A model generated the notes under the pieces. The model did not search any database. It had not been told where the DNA came from and saw nothing but the letters and a program-made list of their open reading frames with translations. Made by a program: the position numbers and the translations under genes. From Acidovorax radicis (lineage in GTDB: Bacteria > Pseudomonadota > Gammaproteobacteria > Burkholderiales > Burkholderiaceae_C), in NCBI RefSeq assembly GCF_020510705.1, contig NZ_CP075184.1, positions 3,534,001 to 3,598,000 of the forward strand: 64,000 nt of DNA. Direction: 5' to 3'. This document shows, piece after piece, positions 44,922 through 52,604 of this stretch; within the stretch, counting starts at the first letter, position 1, and each line of letters begins with the position of its first letter.

Positions 44922-45323
44922 ATGACCACCAACAACCCGACCCCTGAATGGAAGCTCATCTGCCGCGTGGACGACATCCCCGTGCTGGGCTCGCGCCGCG
45001 TGGCCCGCGACAAAGGCCTGGATGTGGCGGTGTTCCGCAACGATGCGGGCGGCGTGTTTGCGCTGCTGGACCGCTGCCCGCACAAGGGTGGCCCGCTGAG
45101 CCAGGGCATTGTGTTTGGCACGCAGGTGGCCTGCCCCATGCACAACTGGACGATTGGCTTGTGCGACGGGCAGGCGGCTGCGCCGGATGAGGGGTGCACG
45201 CCGAAGTTTGCGGTGAAGGTGGAGGAGGGAGCGGTGTATCTGGATGCGCTGGAGCTGGTTTCTGTGGCTACGGATTTGACGCGGCCCATCGCGGGGCCTG
45301 CGCGCAGGGCTGTGGGGGCTTGA
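44922..45323 (+). CDS. nirD: Assimilatory nitrite reductase, small subunit (Rieske type)
   Basis: 133 residues. A Rieske [2Fe-2S] domain with DRCPHKGGPLSQG and CPMHNWTIGLCDG: the CxH and CxxH ligands are intact. NirD works with NirB in electron transfer. The tail after about residue 110 is low-complexity. The ATG at 44922 is preceded by AAGGACC. The operon continues after the large palindrome at 45367-46040. Confidence 0.93.
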   Translation: MTTNNPTPEWKLICRVDDIPVLGSRRVARDKGLDVAVFRNDAGGVFALLDRCPHKGGPLSQGIVFGTQVACPMHNWTIGLCDGQAAAPDEGCTPKFAVKVEEGAVYLDALELVSVATDLTRPIAGPARRAVGA

Positions 45324-45366
45324 GATGTTTCCGGGGTTGCCTTTTTTGATCGCGTGCCGTCGCTTA

Positions 45367-46040
45367 GGGCGGAGGCCGGGATGTCGCCCCGGCGGGCGAG
45401 CCCCTTTCTTTCGCGTCGCCGAAAGAAAGGAACCAAAGAAAGGGCGACCCTACTGTGCGCGTCCCTTCGCTGCGCTGCGGGCAACCTGCGATGCTCGGTC
45501 AGGCGGTGCGCCGCAGAACTCACTGCGCGCTGCGCGCTCCGCTCAAACAACTGCGGCAAGCCAGTGCACGAAGTGCGTGTGTCCTGCGGCACACGCACGC
45601 CCCCCCTGCCCTGCGCTTCTCGGCACACACAGAAGGGAACCCGGGGGAGCGGACATCCACACGGGCCATCGCGTTGCTCGGCCCCACCTCGCGGGCGCAA
45701 GCGCCACGCGCTGCGCAGCCTGGGCCGAGCGAAGCAATGGCCCGAATGGATGTTCGGCTGTCCCACCCCTGCTGGCTGAGCCTGCGGCGGGGCGGTTGTG
45801 GGGTGGCACGCGCGTCGGAGCGCGCGTGCTTCGTGCTCTGACTCGCCGTGGTTGTCTGAGCGGCGCTGCGCAGCAGCAAAGCGAGTTCCACGGCGCACCC
45901 CGCAACCGCCCCGACGCAGGTTTGCCCCTTCGCACAGCGAAGGGGTCGCAGACTGGGGGTCGCCTTTCTTTTGGGTACTTTTCTTTGGCGAAGCAAAGAA
46001 AAGTACCTCGCCCGCCGGGGCGACAACCCGGCTCCCGCCC
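45367..46040. repeat. 674-bp imperfect palindromic element between nirD and nasA
   Basis: The outer ends GCCGGGATGTCGCCCCGGCG (left) and its inverse form CGCCGGGGCGACAACCCGGC (right) frame two arms that pair over most of their length, with centre near 45708. Within, CTTTCTTTCG-type and AAGGAACC/GGTACTTTTC-type blocks also mirror. No protein coding is convincing; the open frames in it are low-complexity and mirror each other. It splits the nitrate operon and could form a giant RNA hairpin. Likely a Comamonadaceae dispersed element. Confidence 0.8.
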
Positions 46041-46120
46041 TCAAACCCAGCATGCTTTCACAACCAGCACGCCCCAGCTTCGACAAGCTCAACCCGAACG
46101 GGTAGCAGGAAAACCAAACA

Positions 46121-46185
46121 CTATCAAAACAATAGCTTCTAGCGCTTGAAAGATAAGCGCTAGAAGCCAAAAACACCAAAAAAAC
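46121..46185 (-). repeat. Family A dispersed palindromic repeat, copy 8
   Basis: CTATCAAAACAATAGCTTCT, AGCGCTTGAAAGATAAGCGC and TAGAAGCCAAAAACACC in a clear hairpin. It ends 6 bases before the nasA start, so it covers the place of its ribosome site; I see no Shine-Dalgarno sequence there. Confidence 0.9.
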
Positions 46186-46191
46186 CACGCC

Positions 46192-49038
46192 ATGCAAGAA
46201 ACCCAATCCACCTGCCCCTACTGCGGCGTAGGCTGCGGCGTGATCATCGAATCCGAAGGCGCGCAAATCACCGGCGTGCGCGGCGACCCCACGCACCCCG
46301 CCAACTTTGGCCGCCTGTGCACCAAGGGCTCAACCCTGCACCTCACCGCTACCAGCCCCGTCACCCTGCAAACCCGCCTGCTGCACCCCCTGCACCGCGC
46401 ACAGCGCAACGAGGCCGCCCTGCCCGTCAGCTGGGACGCCGCCCTCACCCTGGCCGCCGAAAAATTCGCAGCAACCATCGCCCAACACGGCCCCGACGCC
46501 GTGGGCTTCTACGTCAGCGGCCAGTTGCTCACCGAGGACTACTACGTCTTCAACAAGCTCGCCAAGGGCCTGATCGGCACCAACAACATCGACACCAATT
46601 CGCGCCTGTGCATGAGCAGCGCCGTGGCGGGCTACAAGCAGACGCTGGGCGCCGACGCCCCACCCGCCTGCTATGACGATGTGAACCACGCGCAGTGCCT
46701 GTTCATCGTGGGCAGCAATGTGGCCTGGGCGCACCCCATCCTGTTTCGCCGTATCGAAGACGCGCGCGCCGCCAACCCGGGCATGAAGGTCATCGTGGCC
46801 GACCCGCGCCGCACAGACACGGCTGGCATGGCCGACCTGTTCTTGCCCATCCAGCCGGGCAGCGACGTGATGCTGTTCAACGGCATGATGCACATCATGC
46901 TGTGGGAGGGCTGGGTCGACACCGCCTACATCGCCGCGCACACCATGGGCTTTGACGAACTCAAGGCGTTGGTGCGCGACTGCACTCCAGAGCGCGTGGC
47001 CCAGGTATGCGGCATCACCGTGGCCGACCTGACCACCGCCGCCAAGTGGTTTGCCACATCGAAAGCCACGCTCAGCCTCTATTGCCAGGGCCTGAACCAG
47101 AGCAGCAGCGGCACCGCCAAAAACGCCGCGCTCATCAACCTGCACCTGGCAACGGGCCAGATCGGCAAACCCGGCGCGGGCCCCTTCAGCCTGACCGGCC
47201 AGCCCAACGCCATGGGCGGGCGCGAGGTGGGCGGGCTGGCCAACTTGCTCAGCGCCCACCGTGACTTGGGCCTTCCCCAGCATCGCGCCGAAGTGGCCGC
47301 GCTCTGGGGCGTGGCCGATGTGCCATCCAAACCCGGCAAGACGGCGGTGGAGATGTTCCAGGCCGCTGCCGACGGCGAGATCAAGGCCCTTTGGATTGCC
47401 TGCACCAACCCCGCGCAAAGCATGCCCGACCAGGCCACCGTGCGCCGCGCGCTGCAACGCGCCGAGTTTGTGGTGGTGCAGGAGGCCTTTGCCACCGCCG
47501 CCACCTGCGCCTATGCCGACCTGCTGCTGCCCGCCACCACCTGGGGCGAAAAGACCGGCACGGTGACCAACAGCGAGCGCCGCATCTCGCGCGTGCACAC
47601 TGCCGTGCCCGCACCCGGCCTGGCGCGCCACGACTGGGCCATTGCGGTGCAGTTTGCGCACCAGTTGGAGGCACGCCTGCGGCCTGGCATGCCGACGCTG
47701 TTCCCCTACACCACCGAGCATGCAGACCAAGGCGCGGAGACCGTGTGGAACGAGCACCGCGAAAGCACACGCGGGCGCGACCTGGACATCACGGGCCTGT
47801 CGTGGGAGATGCTCGAATCTGCAGGCCCCCAGCAATGGCCGCTTCCAGAGGGCGCCGCCACCGGCAAGGCCCGCCTGTACGAAGACGGCATCTTCCCCAC
47901 CACCGATGGCCGCGCGCGTTTTGCCCCGCATGCATGGCAACCCACGGCCGAACAACGCGAATCGCGCTACCCCTTCAGCCTGACCACCGGCCGCCTGCGC
48001 GACCAGTGGCACGGCATGACGCGCACCGGCACGCTGGGCCGCCTGTTTGGCCATGTGGCCGAGCCCAGCCTGCAGATGCACCCGCAGGACATGGAGCGGC
48101 GCAAGCTGGCCAGCGGCGACCTGGTGCATGTGACCAGCAAGCGCGGCTCCATCGTGGTGCCCGTGCAGGCCGACAGCACGCTGGGCCTGTCGCAGGTGTT
48201 CATGGCGATGCACTGGGGCAGCGAATTCTTGAGCGGCATCTCGTCCACCGGCGAGCGGCTGGCGGGTGTGAACGCCCTCACCACCTCGGCGTTCTGCCCC
48301 ACCTCCAAACAACCCGAGCTGAAACACGCGGCCGTCAAGGTGCTCAAGGCTGAACTGCCGTGGACGCTGCTGGCCATGGCCTGGTTGCCTGCTGACAGGG
48401 CATTGGCTGCGCGCGAAGCCTTGTCCGCACTCATTGCACAGTTTCCCGCCTTCCAGTTCACCAGTTGCGTGCCCTTCAGCAACAACACCCCGCTGGATGA
48501 GCCCGGCCGCGAGCGCACTGGCGTGCTGCTGCGCGCCGCCGCCCACGAGGCACCGCCCGATGCGTTGATTGACCAGATCGAAGCCCTGCTGGGCATGGCG
48601 GGTGCCGACACGCTGCGTTATGCCGACAAAAAGCGCGGCCAGCGCCGGGCCGCACGGCTGGCGCGCCAGGGCGACAACACCACGCTCGAAGGCATCGTGC
48701 TCGCAGGCGACACCAGCGCCGAAGGCTGGCTCAAGACCCTGCTGCAGGAAGAACTGCCCGCACAGACCTACGGCCGCCTGCTGCTGGTGCCCGGCGCCAA
48801 GGCCCCCGTGGCCGTGCAGTCGCGCGGCAAGCCGGTGTGCACCTGCTTGAACGTAACGGACGCCGCCATCACCGCTCAACTGGCGCACTGCCACGGCACC
48901 GACGGCGACCGCCTGGCGCAACTGCAGGGCAAGCTACGCTGCGGCACCCACTGCGGCTCGTGCGTGCCCGAGCTCAAGCGCATGGTGCGCAGCACCGGGC
49001 CGCTGGCGTCCATGCCCGTAGCGCGGGCTGCCATATAA
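46192..49038 (+). CDS. nasA: Assimilatory nitrate reductase, catalytic subunit
   Basis: 948 residues, molybdopterin oxidoreductase. The N-terminal [4Fe-4S] site reads CPYCGVGCGV, ending LCTKG; the molybdopterin domain has NTNSRLCMSSAVAGYKQTLG and MGGREVGG. A C-terminal BFD-type [2Fe-2S] domain is seen (VCTCLNVTD ... RCGTHCGSCVPELK), so electron input may be through this. It reduces nitrate to nitrite. The gene follows a long palindrome and a family A repeat; no ribosome site is obvious, and it may be read mainly by coupling. Confidence 0.95.
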   Translation: MQETQSTCPYCGVGCGVIIESEGAQITGVRGDPTHPANFGRLCTKGSTLHLTATSPVTLQTRLLHPLHRAQRNEAALPVSWDAALTLAAEKFAATIAQHGPDAVGFYVSGQLLTEDYYVFNKLAKGLIGTNNIDTNSRLCMSSAVAGYKQTLGADAPPACYDDVNHAQCLFIVGSNVAWAHPILFRRIEDARAANPGMKVIVADPRRTDTAGMADLFLPIQPGSDVMLFNGMMHIMLWEGWVDTAYIAAHTMGFDELKALVRDCTPERVAQVCGITVADLTTAAKWFATSKATLSLYCQGLNQSSSGTAKNAALINLHLATGQIGKPGAGPFSLTGQPNAMGGREVGGLANLLSAHRDLGLPQHRAEVAALWGVADVPSKPGKTAVEMFQAAADGEIKALWIACTNPAQSMPDQATVRRALQRAEFVVVQEAFATAATCAYADLLLPATTWGEKTGTVTNSERRISRVHTAVPAPGLARHDWAIAVQFAHQLEARLRPGMPTLFPYTTEHADQGAETVWNEHRESTRGRDLDITGLSWEMLESAGPQQWPLPEGAATGKARLYEDGIFPTTDGRARFAPHAWQPTAEQRESRYPFSLTTGRLRDQWHGMTRTGTLGRLFGHVAEPSLQMHPQDMERRKLASGDLVHVTSKRGSIVVPVQADSTLGLSQVFMAMHWGSEFLSGISSTGERLAGVNALTTSAFCPTSKQPELKHAAVKVLKAELPWTLLAMAWLPADRALAAREALSALIAQFPAFQFTSCVPFSNNTPLDEPGRERTGVLLRAAAHEAPPDALIDQIEALLGMAGADTLRYADKKRGQRRAARLARQGDNTTLEGIVLAGDTSAEGWLKTLLQEELPAQTYGRLLLVPGAKAPVAVQSRGKPVCTCLNVTDAAITAQLAHCHGTDGDRLAQLQGKLRCGTHCGSCVPELKRMVRSTGPLASMPVARAAI

Positions 49039-49096
49039 CCAAAAGTTGGCTGAATTGCTTGAAAATAGCGCACAGCCACTCCAACCCTTATCAGGA

Positions 49097-49189
49097 CTTG
49101 TGCAATACGGCTCCAGCTAGGCATTTCGGCGCAGACAGTACATGCGTACGGCAAGCCGAAATAACGACGCTGGAGCCGTATTTCACAAG
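49097..49189 (-). repeat. Structured element E1 (hairpin with conserved internal loops)
   Basis: Read on the minus strand it has an outer 21-base stem with one mismatch (AATACGGCTCCAGC / GCTGGAGCCGTATT within), an internal loop GTCGTT opposite GCCTA, a middle stem ATTTCGGC / GCCGAAAT, an internal loop TTGCC opposite TGTCTGC, and an apical stem GTAC / GTAC. The copy at 61333 keeps the same loops with different, still-paired stems. It lies between nasA and ybiB, ending 20 bases before ybiB. Confidence 0.85.
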
Positions 49190-49208
49190 CCCAACCACAA
49201 CAAAGACC

Positions 49209-50132
49209 ATGGGTATCAGCCAGTACATCAAGGAAATCGGCCGCGGCCCCCGCGGCTCCAAGCCGCTCACGCGTGAGCAGGCAGCCGACCTGTTCGGCCA
49301 GGTGCTGGACGGCACGGTGACCGACCTGGAGATCGGTGCGTTCTGCATCGCCATGCGTATCAAGGGCGAAACACCCGAGGAGATGTGCGGCTTTCTGGAC
49401 GCCACCCACCAGCGCCTGGCCCTGCTGCCCGCCACCGACCGCCCACTCATCGTGCTGCCCAGCTACAACGGCGCACGCAAGCTCCCCGTGTTGACGCCGC
49501 TGCTGGCGCTGCTGCTGGCGCGCAAGGGCCTGCCGGTGCTGCTGCATGGCATGCGCACCGAGGCGCGCCGAATTTTGGCATCGGATGTGCTTGCAGCGCT
49601 TGATGCACCTGCGCTGAAAGCTCCTGAAAAGATAGCAAATGGAACGGTGCGCCATATCCACACGCAGCACCTGCATGCGGGCCTGGCACGGCTGCTGTCG
49701 GTGCGCGAAGTGGTGGGCCTGCGCAACCCGGGGCACAGCGTCGTCAAGCTGATGGCGCCCTGCGCGGGGCCTTCGGTGGTGGTAACGGCTTACACCCACC
49801 CCGAATATTTCGAGATGCTGCGCACCACCTTTTGCACCCTGGGCACCAGCGTGCTGCTCTCGCGCGGGCTCGAAGGCGAAGTGGCCACCGACCCGCGCCG
49901 CACACCGCGCTATGACGGTTTTGTGCGCGGCGTGCACACCGTGCTCGAGGAACAGCAGCCGGGCACGGCCAGCGAGGTCACCGGGCTGCCCACCGACATC
50001 GACGTGGCCACCACCGCCACCTACACACAGCGCGTGCTGGCCGGTGAGCTGCCCGTGCCGCCCGCCATCGAACGGCAGGTGGAACACATCTTGCGTCTCG
50101 CGGATCAAACCGCTTCGGAGACAACACCATGA
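49209..50132 (+). CDS. ybiB: YbiB-like protein, anthranilate phosphoribosyltransferase fold (TrpD2)
   Basis: 307 residues, the fold of nucleoside/anthranilate phosphoribosyltransferases: PLTREQAADLFGQVLDGTVT, then GAFCIAMRIKGETPEEMCGF, LLALLLARKGLPVLLHG and REVVGLRNPGHSVVKLM. E. coli YbiB binds nucleic acid and is SOS-linked; no transferase activity is known. The gene is often found near nitrate genes in this family. It overlaps cobA by four bases. A degenerate family A repeat sits inside (49588). ATG at 49209; no strong ribosome site. Confidence 0.85.
   Translation: MGISQYIKEIGRGPRGSKPLTREQAADLFGQVLDGTVTDLEIGAFCIAMRIKGETPEEMCGFLDATHQRLALLPATDRPLIVLPSYNGARKLPVLTPLLALLLARKGLPVLLHGMRTEARRILASDVLAALDAPALKAPEKIANGTVRHIHTQHLHAGLARLLSVREVVGLRNPGHSVVKLMAPCAGPSVVVTAYTHPEYFEMLRTTFCTLGTSVLLSRGLEGEVATDPRRTPRYDGFVRGVHTVLEEQQPGTASEVTGLPTDIDVATTATYTQRVLAGELPVPPAIERQVEHILRLADQTASETTP
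49588..49640 (+). repeat. Family A dispersed palindromic repeat, copy 9 (degenerate), inside ybiB
   Basis: TGCTTGCAGCGCTTGATGC, then TGCGCTGAAAGCTCCTGAAA and AGATAGCAAAT. It matches the family end blocks but has lost the central symmetry. It is read in frame as an Ala/Lys/Pro-rich stretch of YbiB. Confidence 0.55.
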
Positions 50133-50971
50133 GCCACCCCACGCACACCGCCCCCCACACGCCCCACACACGCCATGCGCCCCACCTTGGCACCGGGGGC
50201 ACCTGCACGCTGGTGGGCGCGGGCCCCGGCGACCCCGAGCTGCTCACCCTCAAGGCGCTCAAGGCCATCCAGGCCGCCACGGTGCTGCTGGTGGATGACC
50301 TGGTGAGCGACGCCATCGTGGCACACGCATCCCCCACGGCGCGCATCGTCTATGTGGGCAAGCGCGGCGGCTGCAAGAGCACGCCGCAGGCCTTTATCGA
50401 AAAGCTGATGCTGATGGCCGTGAACGAGGGCGAGAACGTGGTGCGCCTCAAGGGCGGCGACCCGTTCATCTTTGGCCGAGGAGGCGAAGAAGTGGAGCAC
50501 CTGCGTGCGGCGGGCGTGCCCGTCACCGTCATCAACGGCATCACCGCGGGCCTGGCAGGCCTGACCTCGCTGGGCGCGCCGCTCACGCACCGCGAGCATG
50601 CCCACGGCGTGGTGTTTGTCACCGGCCACGCCAAGCCCGGCGACGCTGGCACCGACTGGCGCCAACTGGCCGCCACGGCGCGCGATGCCAAGCTCACGCT
50701 GGTGATCTACATGGGCGTGAGCGGCGCAGCCACCATCGAGCAGGAGCTGCTCACCGGCCTGCCTGCCAGCACACCCGTCGCCATCATCCAGCACGCCAGC
50801 CTGCCCCACCAGCGCCATGCCGTCACCACACTCGGTGCACTGCACGCCACCATCACGCGCGAGGGGCTGACCAGCCCCTCGGTGATCGTGGTGGGTGATG
50901 TGGTGCGGGGCGTGGCGCTCGCATCACACGACGCCGCAGCACAGCCCTTGTTGGCCCGCCGCGCCAGCTGA
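50129..50971 (+). CDS. cobA: Uroporphyrinogen-III C-methyltransferase
   Basis: 280 residues. The SUMT pattern is clear: LVGAGPGDPELLTLKALKAI, then VYVGKRGGCK, RLKGGDPFIFGRGGEE, GVPVTVINGITAGLAG and HAHGVVFVTGHAKPG. It methylates uroporphyrinogen III to precorrin-2, the first step to siroheme for NirB, or to cobalamin. It lacks the CysG dehydrogenase/ferrochelatase part, so siroheme needs other enzymes. Translation overlaps ybiB by four bases. No terminator is evident right after it. Confidence 0.94.
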   Translation: MSHPTHTAPHTPHTRHAPHLGTGGTCTLVGAGPGDPELLTLKALKAIQAATVLLVDDLVSDAIVAHASPTARIVYVGKRGGCKSTPQAFIEKLMLMAVNEGENVVRLKGGDPFIFGRGGEEVEHLRAAGVPVTVINGITAGLAGLTSLGAPLTHREHAHGVVFVTGHAKPGDAGTDWRQLAATARDAKLTLVIYMGVSGAATIEQELLTGLPASTPVAIIQHASLPHQRHAVTTLGALHATITREGLTSPSVIVVGDVVRGVALASHDAAAQPLLARRAS

Positions 50972-51084
50972 ACCTTCCGCCGTCCGCAAGCCGCACCGGC
51001 GCACCGCATGGCGCGCGGTGCGGGGCCGCGCCTTGCCTCCAACCCCATCGCACCCGTCGCACCCGTCGTTCACGGCGCCCGCAT

Positions 51085-51100
51085 TGGCCCGGGTATTGCT
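51085..51100 (+). promoter_or_regulatory. Candidate sigma-54 promoter of the P-box/MCP gene
   Basis: TGGCCCGGGTATTGCT keeps GG and GC ten bases apart with TTGC at -12, the third sigma-54-like promoter in the nitrate region. The start would be near 51110, with the start codon at 51140 after AAGGAACACC. Confidence 0.65.
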
Positions 51101-51139
51101 TGACGGCAGGTATCTGAATGCAACAGCACAAGGAACACC

Positions 51140-51856
51140 ATGGCAGCCTTGCCCCTCCCCGCACGCAACCCCAGCATGCCCACGCTGTCCCCTTCGTCTG
51201 CCCCCGCAGCACCCGCATCAGCCCGCGACAACGGCATGTCGCTGGTCAACCTCGCTGCGCGCCAGCGCATGCTGTCGCAGCGCATGGTGCTGCAGACCGT
51301 GCTGGCCGCACGCGGCAGCGACCTGCACCTGAAAGCGGCGCGCAGCACCCTGGCGCTGTTCGCCGACAGCCAGGCCCGCCTGTTCGACACACCCCGCCAC
51401 CTCGATGCCAAGAGTGCAGAGCCGATTCGCAAGGTGTACCAAGGCCCCACGGGGGTGGGCGCCACCATTGACCTGTTTGCGCAGCAGGTAGACGCCGCGC
51501 TGGACCTGGCCGAACGCCAGAGCCCGCGTGTGGAAGAGGCCCTGGCCCGGCTGGTGGAGTCCACCGATGGTGTGCTCGAAGCGCTCAACACGGCCACCAC
51601 CGCATTCGATCAGGTGAACAAGGCCCAGTCCGAAACCTTGATGAAGGAACTGGCGGGCATCGTGGCCTCGATCCAGACCGTGGCGCGCGAGGCCAAGGTG
51701 GTCAGCTTCAACGCCCAGGTGATGGCCGCACGCGCGGGGCAACACGGGCGCGAATTTGCGGTGGTGGCCAATGTGCTGTCGGGCATCACCAACGAGATCG
51801 ATGGCCTGTCGCTGCAGGCGGTGTCCCTGGCCGGGCGCAGCCGAAGCGCTGCCTGA
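51140..51856 (+). CDS. P-box (PilJ-N) protein with short MCP-like signalling hairpin
   Basis: 238 residues, no signal peptide or membrane helix, so cytoplasmic. After a Ser/Pro/Ala-rich start, residues ~34-55 read SLVNLAARQRMLSQRMVLQT, the same motif as in the periplasmic protein at 44038 and the NarX/NarQ P-box. The C-terminal part is a long helical hairpin resembling the tip of chemoreceptor signalling domains: EAKVVSFNAQVMAARAGQHG, then REFAVVANVLSGI (compare the MCP motif AARAGEQGRGFAVVA). The hairpin is shorter than in true receptors. It follows cobA by 168 bases and has its own sigma-54-like promoter. A nitrate-responsive role is inference. Confidence 0.72.
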   Translation: MAALPLPARNPSMPTLSPSSAPAAPASARDNGMSLVNLAARQRMLSQRMVLQTVLAARGSDLHLKAARSTLALFADSQARLFDTPRHLDAKSAEPIRKVYQGPTGVGATIDLFAQQVDAALDLAERQSPRVEEALARLVESTDGVLEALNTATTAFDQVNKAQSETLMKELAGIVASIQTVAREAKVVSFNAQVMAARAGQHGREFAVVANVLSGITNEIDGLSLQAVSLAGRSRSAA

Positions 51857-51897
51857 GAACGTGTTTACGATCTCGCAGGGGATCGTAAACACGTTCT
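51856..51897. terminator. Inverted repeat at the end of the P-box/MCP gene
   Basis: AGAACGTGTTTACGATC and GATCGTAAACACGTTCT, a perfect 17-base stem with loop TCGCAGGG. It starts at the stop codon, has no T tract, and may be a terminator-like hairpin or small repeat. Confidence 0.75.
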
Positions 51898-51924
51898 GAG
51901 CAGCACAGCGTGAGAGACAGAGAA

Positions 51925-51953
51925 AAGGCCCGGGGCGATCTGCCCAGGGCCTT
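51925..51953 (-). terminator. Terminator after the thioesterase gene
   Basis: On the minus strand AAGGCCC and GGGCCTT close a hairpin followed by TTCT. It lies 34 bases past the thioesterase stop. Confidence 0.6.
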
Positions 51954-51987
51954 CGAAGGCGTCCATTCAAGGCACCCACTCAAGGCG

Positions 51988-52476
51988 TTATTGCCCGGCG
52001 GTTTCTCGCACCTGCTGAAACCGCTGCGCCAGCTCTTTGCGCAGCGACTTGCGCAGCAGTGCCGACTCCCAGCGGCGGCGCTCGTCGGGGGTAGAGGGCG
52101 ACAGCGGCGGCACCTGCACGGGCTTGCGCGCCTCGTCCACCGCCACCATGGTGAAGAAGCAGCTGTTGACATGCCGCACCACCTGCGAGCGGATCTCTTC
52201 GGCCACCACCTTGATGCCCACTTCCATCGACGAGCTGCCCGTGTAGTTCACGCTGGCCAGAAAGGTCACCAGCTCGCCCACATGGATGGGCTGCAGGAAC
52301 ATCACCTGGTCCACGCTCAGCGTCACGGTGTAGCAGCCCGAGTAGCGGCTGGCGCACGAATACGCCACCTGATCGAGCAGCTTGAGGATGGCGCCGCCGT
52401 GCACGTTGCCCGAAAAGTTGGCCATGTCAGGCGACATGAGCACGGTCATGCTCAGTTGGTGTGAAGGGATGTTCAT
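51988..52476 (-). CDS. Acyl-CoA thioesterase, hotdog fold
   Basis: 162 residues. The acyl-CoA hydrolase pattern is seen: SGNVHGGAILKLLDQVAYSC near residue 22, then VDQVMFLQPIHVGELVTFLA and YTGSSSMEVGIKVVAEEI. It hydrolyses acyl-CoA to free acid and CoA, like YciA. Single hotdog domain plus a charged tail rich in Arg and Glu. ATG at 52476. No operon partner. Confidence 0.9.
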   Translation of the reverse strand: MNIPSHQLSMTVLMSPDMANFSGNVHGGAILKLLDQVAYSCASRYSGCYTVTLSVDQVMFLQPIHVGELVTFLASVNYTGSSSMEVGIKVVAEEIRSQVVRHVNSCFFTMVAVDEARKPVQVPPLSPSTPDERRRWESALLRKSLRKELAQRFQQVRETAGQ

Positions 52477-52604
52477 GCAGCGATTTTAGAAACCACGCAG
52501 GCATCTGAGGGCCTTGCTTTGCGCTGCATCACACAACCAGCAACCGCCGTGGCGGCTTCGCTACACTCGCGCAGCACCTGCTGACCGGGTGCGAGGAGGA
52601 ACCA

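Noticed and set aside
45325..46296. Several open frames of 100-270 residues in the nirD-nasA gap
   Set aside because: They mirror each other because the region is a near-palindrome, are Arg/Ala-rich, and resemble nothing.
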